DNA of 5,020 nt from Gammaproteobacteria bacterium (lineage in GTDB: Bacteria > Pseudomonadota > Gammaproteobacteria > S012-40): positions 1 to 5,020 of the forward strand of contig JAOUPJ010000265.1 in the NCBI GenBank assembly GCA_029879945.1. The letters run 5' to 3'. A program made the position numbers and the translations under genes. This document shows positions 1 to 5,020 of the stretch, piece after piece (position 1 is the stretch's first letter; every line of letters begins with the position of its first letter). The notes beneath the pieces were generated by a model. That model did no database searches and was not told the origin of the DNA. It saw only the letters and a program-made list of their open reading frames with translations.

Positions 1-462
1 ACACAAACGGAGAACGAACCATTTTTGGCCTTTAAACGAGACCCGCTACCAGACAACCCAAACTGGCGGGAGGCCTGCGGTGAATGCCATACCGCTTTTC
101 ACCCCACACTACTTCCTGCACGCTCCTGGAATAGAATGATGGATGAACAAAGCGAGCATTTCGGTGAGGATCTAGGTCTGGAGGCTGAGGCAGTACAAGA
201 GATCCAGAATTTTCTTGTCGCCAATGCCGCCGAATCGGGAATCACCGAACCTGCCCATAAGGTAAACAAGTCTATCCCGAAAGATCAAGCGCCTCTTCGA
301 ATCACCGAAACGGCCTACTGGAAAAAGAAACACAAAGATATTGAAGACAAGTATTGGAAATCCAAGAAAGTGGGCAGTAAAGCCGCTTGCGAGGCATGTC
401 ATCGAGATGCCAAGCAAGGTTGGTTTGAAGACTCGAACATGAAACTCCCCAATTTACAATGA
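1..462 (+). CDS. Diheme cytochrome c, DHC family (DHC-1), 5'-partial
   Basis: The product is a periplasmic diheme cytochrome c of the DHC type, a family known to pass electrons to the SHP cytochrome, which is encoded immediately downstream. The frame is open to the first base, so the gene begins outside the window. Two heme-binding sites are visible, CGECH (bases 76-90) and CEACH (388-402), 104 residues apart as in the other two DHCs here. Between them lie the family blocks PARSW, HFGED, NAA, APLRITE and KKHKDI. The His of HFG and the His of KKH are conserved in all three copies and are the best candidates for the distal heme ligands. A TTG at base 25 could serve as a start but would give a protein with no signal peptide, which a c-type cytochrome needs. 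At least 25 residues precede the first heme Cys, so the missing part holds a signal peptide or a longer N-terminal domain. The stop overlaps an ATG of the next frame (ATGA), which fits an operon. Family assignment is strong; the role is inferred from the family. Confidence 0.88.
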   Translation, partial: TQTENEPFLAFKRDPLPDNPNWREACGECHTAFHPTLLPARSWNRMMDEQSEHFGEDLGLEAEAVQEIQNFLVANAAESGITEPAHKVNKSIPKDQAPLRITETAYWKKKHKDIEDKYWKSKKVGSKAACEACHRDAKQGWFEDSNMKLPNLQ

Positions 463-465
463 GGA
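461..465 (+). promoter_or_regulatory. Ribosome binding site deciding the SHP start
   Basis: GAGGA lies five bases before the ATG at 471 and overlaps the stop codon of DHC-1. The alternative in-frame ATG at 459 has no purine-rich site in front of it. This favours 471 and suggests translational coupling to the gene upstream. Confidence 0.6.
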
Positions 466-470
466 ATAGT

Positions 471-884
471 ATGAAACAAAAGACCGTTTACTCGATAGCT
501 ATCGCTTTAGCCACGACGATGTATATTGGTGTGACCAACGCCGACACGGTGGATGAAAGACTCAAGGCCTATACCGCTGAAGGCGCTGGAAATTTCAGCG
601 CCCAAGCAGGCGAGAAACTATGGATAAAGGATTTTCCCGATACAGAAAATCCTGGCAAGGTACGAAACTGTTCCACTTGTCACGGGGAAGACCTAACCAA
701 GCCAGGGAAACACGCCAAGACGGGTAAAAAAATCGATCCGCTGGCACCTTCCGCCAATAAGGAACGATTCACCGATGCCAAGTTCGTTGAAAAATGGTTC
801 AAACGAAATTGTAAATGGGTTTTAGACAGGGAATGTACCGCTCAGGAAAAGGGAGACTTTCTGATGTATCTACGAAACAAATAG
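471..884 (+). CDS. SHP-type monoheme cytochrome c (DUF1924), oxygen-binding cytochrome
   Basis: This 137-residue exported cytochrome c matches the SHP (sphaeroides heme protein) family, whose characterised members bind oxygen and other small ligands at a heme with a labile Asn ligand and accept electrons from DHC. Residues 1-24 form a signal peptide ending TNA, cleaved before DT. The single heme site is CSTCH (Cys67, Cys70, His71). The family block KHAKTGKKIDPLAPSAN follows at about 80-96. Then comes a C-terminal segment with Asn113 followed at once by Cys114 and, eight residues later, Cys122. By position, 42 residues after the heme His, Asn113 is the likely distal ligand, and the two Cys probably form the disulfide described near that ligand in the family. 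The start at 471 is chosen for its ribosome site; using 459 would only add four residues. It sits between two DHC genes, 21 bases before the next. The ligand or substrate in vivo (oxygen, NO, hydroxylamine or other) cannot be told from the sequence. Confidence 0.9.
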   Translation: MKQKTVYSIAIALATTMYIGVTNADTVDERLKAYTAEGAGNFSAQAGEKLWIKDFPDTENPGKVRNCSTCHGEDLTKPGKHAKTGKKIDPLAPSANKERFTDAKFVEKWFKRNCKWVLDRECTAQEKGDFLMYLRNK

Positions 885-905
885 CCACAATCCAGGAGAA
901 CTCAG

Positions 906-1403
906 ATGAAAGTTATAAGCACTCTTTTTATGTTACTCATTACCACGCAGGTATTTGCCGACAGTATGGCACTGGTCAAGAACAAGGCCTATGAAGATGA
1001 GTGTGGAAGTTGTCATATGCCTTACCAGGCCGGATTCCTCCCTGCTCGCTCCTGGGAAAAAATCATGACTAGCCTAGACAAGCACTTTGGTGAAAACGCA
1101 GAACTGGATGCGGGAACGCAGAAAGACTTATCCTCCTATTTAACAAGCAATGCCGCTGATCACAACGGGGGAAAATTATCCAAGAAGTTTCTCCGATCGG
1201 TTGCTAGTAGCGAAGTGCCACTTAGGATCTCCTCGCTCCCCTATTTTAAAAAGGAGCACGATGAGGTTCCCGCAAAGCTGGTAAAAAACAATGACAAAGT
1301 GAAAAGCTTTAGCCGTTGTGAAGCCTGCCATCGTAAGGCACTGAACGGGTCTTATCGTGAAAGGGAAATTGATATCCCCGGCCACGGTAAATGGGAAGAC
1401 TAG
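906..1403 (+). CDS. Diheme cytochrome c, DHC family (DHC-2)
   Basis: This is a complete 165-residue periplasmic diheme cytochrome c, the second DHC paralogue. A signal peptide covers residues 1-18 (cleavage after VFA, before DS). Heme sites are CGSCH (Cys33-His37) and CEACH (Cys138-His142). His60 in HFGE and His118 in KKEH match conserved His of the other copies, so both hemes are probably bis-His coordinated, as is known for the family. LPARSW is shared with DHC-1, while the block APLRITE is changed to VPLRISS. The C-terminus is longer than in the other two and ends IPGHGKWED. An AGGAGA ribosome site at 894-899 lies six bases before the ATG. The gene follows SHP directly, which makes its product the closest match to the classical DHC partner of SHP, although which DHC actually feeds SHP cannot be decided from the sequence. 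Confidence 0.92.
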   Translation: MKVISTLFMLLITTQVFADSMALVKNKAYEDECGSCHMPYQAGFLPARSWEKIMTSLDKHFGENAELDAGTQKDLSSYLTSNAADHNGGKLSKKFLRSVASSEVPLRISSLPYFKKEHDEVPAKLVKNNDKVKSFSRCEACHRKALNGSYREREIDIPGHGKWED

Positions 1404-1424
1404 ATTAGAAAAACAAACACTTTC

Positions 1425-1433
1425 AAGGATGAG
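1425..1433 (+). promoter_or_regulatory. Ribosome binding site of the small membrane protein gene
   Basis: AAGGATGAG sits a few bases before the ATG at 1438 and supports that start over the in-frame ATG at 1357, which lies inside DHC-2. Starting at 1438 also places a signal-like hydrophobic segment at the very N-terminus. Confidence 0.6.
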
Positions 1434-1437
1434 TTGT

Positions 1438-1974
1438 ATGAAAAGGATTTCATTTTTCCTGTGTCTTTTATTTTTCTCTACGATGAACGCCCACAGTACG
1501 GAACTTAGTTCCCAAAGTGCAGCAGGCATCGCAAACAGCGCCCTACTTCCGGGCTACAGTGGTGTCTCAGCTACTTTGAATAATTCACAATCAGATGAAT
1601 TTGAAGAGTCCTGGTTCACCACAGCAAAGACCCACCAATACCTGGGCTTGGCTTCCGTCGGTCTGGCCACCTTGGCCCTCATGTCACCCAAGCCGGCTGA
1701 AGGAAAAGACGATTACAGTTCCGAACCCCACTATCAGTTTGCGGTTGCAGCCAGCTACTTTGGCGGAGCTGCAGTCGCCACTGGTCTTGCCTTCCATTAT
1801 AAAGACTTGCGCCTGACTAAACTGAAAGATCCAGACACCCTGCACACCCTGTTAGGATTAATCGGTGCAGCCGGATTCCTTATGGCGGTAGACAGCGCAC
1901 CCGATGAAGGACACGCGGGTTACGGTACGCTGGGATTTGCCAGCATGCTCACAGCAATCAAGATTACTTGGTGA
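1438..1974 (+). CDS. His-rich four-helix membrane protein, possible b-type cytochrome
   Basis: I do not recognise a named family with certainty. The 178-residue product has an N-terminal signal-like segment (residues 1-19), a polar Ser/Asn-rich stretch (20-64) and four hydrophobic helices at about 66-83, 98-119, 136-151 and 159-176. A His lies at or near the start of each: His66 (HQYLG), His98 (HYQF), His136 (LHTLLG) and His159 (GHAGYG). His120 ends helix 2. Pairing helix 1 with 3 and helix 2 with 4 would give one heme site on each face of the membrane, the same logic as the four-helix core of cytochrome b561 proteins and of DUF4079-like membrane proteins. There is no CxxCH. It lies in the operon after SHP and DHC-2, where a cytochrome b is expected from known DHC/SHP loci, so it may pass electrons from quinol to the DHCs. 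The topology is uncertain: a cleaved signal would put the basic loop KDLRLTKLK outside, against the positive-inside rule. Heme binding is inference. Confidence 0.75.
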   Translation: MKRISFFLCLLFFSTMNAHSTELSSQSAAGIANSALLPGYSGVSATLNNSQSDEFEESWFTTAKTHQYLGLASVGLATLALMSPKPAEGKDDYSSEPHYQFAVAASYFGGAAVATGLAFHYKDLRLTKLKDPDTLHTLLGLIGAAGFLMAVDSAPDEGHAGYGTLGFASMLTAIKITW

Positions 1975-1980
1975 GAGGGG
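1973..1980 (+). promoter_or_regulatory. Ribosome binding site of DHC-3, overlapping the upstream stop
   Basis: GAGAGGGG starts inside the TGA stop of the membrane protein gene and lies seven bases before the ATG at 1988. It fixes the DHC-3 start at 1988 rather than the upstream in-frame ATG at 1904, which would replace the clear signal peptide with an N-terminal extension lacking one. Confidence 0.6.
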
Positions 1981-1987
1981 TCCAACG

Positions 1988-2524
1988 ATGAAAAAGTTTA
2001 GTATTGTTACCCTAACCTTTTTAGCCGCTCTTGTATCTATTGGAACACACGCTGAAGAATCCGTATGGGATTGGTTACTCAGTTTTAAACGTTTTAAAGA
2101 GGTTGCACCTGTTATAAACAGCACTTACAAAGAAGAATGCGGTTCTTGTCACCTCGCCTATCCTCCCGGCTTGCTACCCAGTGCCTCCTGGCAAAAACTG
2201 TTGAACAAAAAGGCACTGGCCGACCACTTTGGCGACAGCGCAGAACTGGACGAAGAAACGAGAAAAGAGTTGGAACTGTATGCGCTGGATAACGCTGCCG
2301 AAAAATCCTATTACAAGCGCCCCAGAAAAATTATGGCGTCCCTTGGTACCGACGAGGCCCCTTTACGCATCACCGAAATCCCCTATATCCGGGAGAAACA
2401 CGAAGATATTCCGAGTGAAAAAATAAAGGGAAATAAAAAAGTAGGCTCCTTGAGCCAGTGTGATAAGTGTCATAGACAGGCACAGAATGCATCGTTTGAT
2501 GATGATACAGTTCTGATTCCGTGA
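1988..2524 (+). CDS. Diheme cytochrome c, DHC family (DHC-3)
   Basis: This is the third diheme cytochrome c of the operon, complete at 178 residues. A signal peptide runs to about residue 22 (THA, then EE). It is followed by an extra stretch of about 25 residues, rich in aromatic and basic residues (VWDWLLSFKRFKEV), before the first heme; DHC-2 lacks this. Heme sites are CGSCH (Cys51-His55) and CDKCH (Cys158-His162), 107 residues apart. His80 in HFGD and His138 in EKHEDIP match the candidate distal ligands of DHC-1 and DHC-2. The APLRITE and KVGS blocks are shared with DHC-1, while PARSW has become PSASW. The start gap from the membrane protein gene is 13 bases, so translation is probably coupled. 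It is the last gene of the plus-strand cluster; its stop lies four bases from the end of the convergent pbpC gene. Periplasmic electron transfer is secure as a class; its own partner is unknown. Confidence 0.91.
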   Translation: MKKFSIVTLTFLAALVSIGTHAEESVWDWLLSFKRFKEVAPVINSTYKEECGSCHLAYPPGLLPSASWQKLLNKKALADHFGDSAELDEETRKELELYALDNAAEKSYYKRPRKIMASLGTDEAPLRITEIPYIREKHEDIPSEKIKGNKKVGSLSQCDKCHRQAQNASFDDDTVLIP

Positions 2525-2528
2525 AGCC

Positions 2529-4709
2529 TTATTTTACAACATAGTGAATGGGCTGTGTCTTTATCGGTTTGACTTGGTCCTTTAGAAAAACGGATGCATA
2601 AGTCGTATGCTTTCCCTTTTCTAAAGGCCAGTTATAGACATTATCCGTGCTACTCCCTACTAGCACGTCGTTCACAAACCAATCCACATGTTTTACATCT
2701 TGTGTCTGATTCAAGGAAAAATCAAACTTCTCGTACTGATCAGGAATCCGCGGGTCCATGGCTATTTGCAGCCCCTCAGTCGGTCTCGCTATTTTCAGTC
2801 CTTCAGGTTTTGCAGTCGTTTCTATCCGAGTGCCCGGTAAAAAATACTCCTGCTGGTTCTGGCAGCTGTCGTTTTCATTTTCATTGCTACAGATATTACG
2901 CACTTCCAGGTTTTCGCTCAAATACAGTCCCTCGGGCGTTCTGTGATAGTTCAGCCGGTTAAACACACTTCGCAGGACCACCGCTGGCCCCACGGAGCCT
3001 GTCACCTCGTTCATGGGGGTATAATCCAGATTTCCAAACCAGACACCCACCGTAAACTTGTCATTGTATCCGACGGCCCAGGCATCGCGGTAATCACTGG
3101 AGGTGCCGGTTTTGACCGCGGTCTGCAATGGAAAATTAAGAATGGAGTTGGTACCAAACTCCAACTCCCGGGCGTTTGGGTCCGATAGAATATTTGCAGT
3201 AAGGCTAGCCAGATCTGAAGAAATAATCTGTCGCTGGGGATGATTGAGCACCTCCTCGTCCAGAGCCACTAAGGATGCGGTCTTTCCCATACGCGCCAGG
3301 GTCGTATAGGCCTGTGTCAATTCAAACAAAGTGACTTCGCCGTTTCCCAAAGCAAGTCCATCGCCGTATATATCAGGATGTTCACTCAGGCTCTCGAAAC
3401 CTAGCTCATTAAGGAAATCCAAAAAATCGCTCACTCCCACATACTGGATGGCTCTCACTGCAGGTATATTTAATGAGTTCCCCAGTGCCTGTCTTACACT
3501 TACATTTCCATAGTGAATTCGGCTGTAGTTCTGGAAACTATGCAGCCCTGTGCCTACCGAATTTTCTAAGGGGGAATCTTCGATTTTCGTCGCTGCCGTC
3601 CAACCCTTTTCCATTGCCTTGGTATAGAGGAAAGGTTTCAAGGTAGAGCCCGGCTGCCGCTTTACTAAAATGGGATCAATCTTGGTGAAGGACTTGTTAT
3701 CGTCACCGGCATAGCCAACTACCCAAGCTTGTATCTCGTTTTTTTCATGATCCACAACCAGGACCGCACCGTTATTGACCTGTTTGGTTTTGAGAGCACT
3801 CAACTTACTATCAAGTAATAATTGGATTTCAGCCTGCAGATCTGAGTCCAAGGTGGTGTGAACAAGCGATCGTTCGCTTAAATGCGGGTCCGCCTGTTTG
3901 GATCGAGCATAGTCTATAAAGTGAGATGCATTGGCGTGAAATCCGGGTCGTTTTGTGTTGAGCTTGAATTCCCGTATTTCATCACGCTGTTTACTGTCAA
4001 TTTCACCTGATGTATACAGCCGGTCAGCAAGTGTAGCAATTCCCCGTTCCAGCCTCTTGGGAAAGCGGCGTGGATCGTACCACTTAGGCGCACGTACAAT
4101 TACTGCTAGGGCCAATATCTCCTTTTTGTGCAGAGTTTCCAGATCGCGATCAAAATAGTAGGAGGCCGCCTGTTTCACACCGCGTCTTTGTGCTTGATAG
4201 GGGACTTGATTCAGGTAAAACTCAAGAATATTCTCTTTGCTGTGGTTGCGCTCCAGCTCTTGCGCCTCCACACCTTCAAGCCAGCGGGACCAGACATTTC
4301 TGGGCCTGTTGTGTAACATTTTGATGACTTGTTCCGAAAGTGTACTGGCGCCACGAGTTGTCTGATGGAATTCGAGATTGTCGCGGAGTGCAGAAAGGCG
4401 CGCCAACCAATCCACCCCTTCATGCTCATAGAAGCGCTGATCTTCGGCATAAACAAAAGCCTTTTGCAAGAAGGGTGGTATCTCATAGAGAGGAATTACA
4501 TCGTGTACGTTCCAACGATTTTCATATGTGATATTGAGGATTTTTCCATGCCTATCTAAATACTGCTGTTTGATAACGGAATTATCCATCGAACCGATAT
4601 CCAATGGCACACCTTGCTTTGCAAGCTCAGTCGAAATAGTCAGCCCAGTCACGACAGCAAGGACGGACACGATCAAGCCTTTGCTAAGTCTTCGTAGCTG
4701 AACTTGCAC
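2529..4709 (-). CDS. pbpC: Penicillin-binding protein 1C, bifunctional peptidoglycan synthase
   Basis: This 726-residue class A penicillin-binding protein is anchored in the inner membrane by one helix (about 10-26) with the rest in the periplasm. The glycosyltransferase domain (about 50-235) polymerises lipid II. Its motifs are EDQRFYEHEGVD (catalytic Glu89), GASTLSEQ (120-127), the arginine/glutamate region ending at Glu145, SKENILEFYLNQVPY (157-171) and RGVKQAA. The transpeptidase domain (about 285-585) carries STLK (nucleophile Ser355, Lys358), SLN (Ser412-Asn414) and KTGTS (533-537). All catalytic motifs are present, so it should be active. The tail (about 637-726) resembles the BiPBP_C domain typical of PBP1C. 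A linker Cys pair, Cys607 and Cys616, brackets an acidic Asn/Glu run. The length is slightly below the roughly 770 residues of E. coli PBP1C. The start is GTG, three bases after the stop of the alpha-2-macroglobulin gene, the classical partner of pbpC; the two are surely co-transcribed. Confidence 0.93.
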   Translation of the reverse strand: MQVQLRRLSKGLIVSVLAVVTGLTISTELAKQGVPLDIGSMDNSVIKQQYLDRHGKILNITYENRWNVHDVIPLYEIPPFLQKAFVYAEDQRFYEHEGVDWLARLSALRDNLEFHQTTRGASTLSEQVIKMLHNRPRNVWSRWLEGVEAQELERNHSKENILEFYLNQVPYQAQRRGVKQAASYYFDRDLETLHKKEILALAVIVRAPKWYDPRRFPKRLERGIATLADRLYTSGEIDSKQRDEIREFKLNTKRPGFHANASHFIDYARSKQADPHLSERSLVHTTLDSDLQAEIQLLLDSKLSALKTKQVNNGAVLVVDHEKNEIQAWVVGYAGDDNKSFTKIDPILVKRQPGSTLKPFLYTKAMEKGWTAATKIEDSPLENSVGTGLHSFQNYSRIHYGNVSVRQALGNSLNIPAVRAIQYVGVSDFLDFLNELGFESLSEHPDIYGDGLALGNGEVTLFELTQAYTTLARMGKTASLVALDEEVLNHPQRQIISSDLASLTANILSDPNARELEFGTNSILNFPLQTAVKTGTSSDYRDAWAVGYNDKFTVGVWFGNLDYTPMNEVTGSVGPAVVLRSVFNRLNYHRTPEGLYLSENLEVRNICSNENENDSCQNQQEYFLPGTRIETTAKPEGLKIARPTEGLQIAMDPRIPDQYEKFDFSLNQTQDVKHVDWFVNDVLVGSSTDNVYNWPLEKGKHTTYASVFLKDQVKPIKTQPIHYVVK

Positions 4710-4712
4710 GCG

Positions 4713-5020
4713 CTAGTCTGCCTCATCCACGTTCAAACGCGCCGCCAAGCCCTTGCCGTAGACATCCGGATCATACATTTCTTCCACATGCAGTGGCATC
4801 ACCGAAAAATCTCCCTCGGCGATTGCTTGTGCAGTATATGACAACACATGGTTGCCGGGCGTTAGATAGTCTGAGTAGAAACGGGTTGAGTCATGGCGCA
4901 ATTCACGATGGTAGAATCCTGAATAGTAGTTGCCGTAGTAGTTCCAATCGCTGATACTGTACCACCAGGAACCTTTAACGCCGGTATACTTTCCTTTGTT
5001 CGCGTCTATTGTTGAGGCTG
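4713..5020 (-). CDS. Bacterial alpha-2-macroglobulin, C-terminal end, 5'-partial
   Basis: Only the last 101 codons are inside the window; the gene continues past base 5020. The visible protein matches the end of the bacterial alpha-2-macroglobulin receptor-binding-like domain: ELRHDSTRFYSDYLTPG, then a strand (HVLSYTAQAIAEGDFSVMP), then the hallmark EEMYDPDVYGKG and a short acidic tail (LNVDEAD). Homologues such as E. coli YfhM are large periplasmic proteins, usually lipid-anchored, of about 1,500 residues or more. They trap proteases through a bait region and a thioester; neither region falls in this window, so whether the thioester CxEQ motif is present cannot be judged. An aromatic, Tyr/Trp-rich stretch (about 4930-4990) precedes the conserved end. 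It is followed by pbpC in the same frame after the codons TAG CGC, an arrangement expected from the known yfhM-pbpC pairing. The symbol is left blank because only the tail is seen. Confidence 0.85.
   Translation of the reverse strand, partial: ASTIDANKGKYTGVKGSWWYSISDWNYYGNYYSGFYHRELRHDSTRFYSDYLTPGNHVLSYTAQAIAEGDFSVMPLHVEEMYDPDVYGKGLAARLNVDEAD
4721..4724 (-). promoter_or_regulatory. Possible ribosome binding site of pbpC, inside the upstream gene
   Basis: On the minus strand GAGG lies in the last codons of the alpha-2-macroglobulin gene, 11 bases before the GTG start at 4709. The spacing is long for an efficient site, and together with the GTG start and three-base gene gap this suggests that pbpC relies on translational coupling. 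Confidence 0.35.

Noticed and set aside
25..462. TTG at 25 as the true start of DHC-1
   Set aside because: The resulting protein has no signal peptide, which a c-type cytochrome needs, and the frame stays open to base 1, so a gene cut by the window edge is more likely.
459..470. ATG at 459 as the SHP start
   Set aside because: It has no ribosome site in front, whereas the ATG at 471 has GAGGA at a good distance and gives a clean signal peptide. It cannot be fully excluded.
115..1058. Similar DNA at 115-131 and 1041-1058 as a direct repeat
   Set aside because: Both encode the conserved PARSW block of DHC paralogues, so the similarity reflects gene homology rather than a separate repeat element.
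1357..1437. ATG at 1357 as the start of the membrane protein
   Set aside because: It lies inside DHC-2 and would bury the signal-like segment 27 residues from the N-terminus; 1438 has a ribosome site.
2525..2554. AGCC and GGCT as a terminator stem after DHC-3
   Set aside because: The stem is four base pairs with a loop of 22 bases and no T run, which is chance-level and not a terminator.
2594..4559. Several plus-strand open frames of 60 to 122 codons opposite pbpC
   Set aside because: They lie within a gene whose protein shows all expected catalytic motifs; the plus-strand products show no recognisable domain and are shadows.

Overview
The window reads as a bacterial chromosome segment, most likely from a Gram-negative gammaproteobacterium. 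This is inferred from exported c-type cytochromes of the DHC/SHP type and from a bacterial alpha-2-macroglobulin gene next to a penicillin-binding protein 1C gene, a pairing also seen in Escherichia coli (yfhM-pbpC). The species cannot be named from this sequence. There is almost no non-coding DNA: no gap between genes exceeds 34 bases, and no RNA gene, mobile element, CRISPR array or clear terminator is visible.

Left half, plus strand (1-2524): a tight five-gene operon of exported electron-transfer proteins. It runs diheme cytochrome c (DHC-1, 5' end outside the window), monoheme SHP-type cytochrome c (DUF1924), a second DHC, a small His-rich protein with four predicted membrane helices, and a third DHC. 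In Rhodobacter sphaeroides and Shewanella, DHC is known to reduce SHP, an oxygen-binding cytochrome with an unusual Asn heme ligand, and a cytochrome b gene usually accompanies them. Here the DHC part is expanded to three paralogues. The expected b561-type membrane cytochrome is absent from the visible part, and a compact four-helix protein, with a His at or near the start of each helix, may take that place. A plausible route is quinol pool to membrane protein to one or more DHCs to SHP to an unknown oxygen, NO or peroxide-type ligand. The route and substrate are inference.

Right half, minus strand (5020-2529): the last 101 codons of a bacterial alpha-2-macroglobulin, followed after three bases by a complete gene for a bifunctional class A penicillin-binding protein (PBP1C). 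The pair is thought to defend and repair the cell wall: the macroglobulin traps foreign proteases in the periplasm and PBP1C makes peptidoglycan. The two halves converge with only four bases between stop codons and are probably functionally unrelated neighbours.

The most interesting element is the cytochrome operon, because of its three divergent DHC copies around one SHP and the unassigned His-rich membrane protein.
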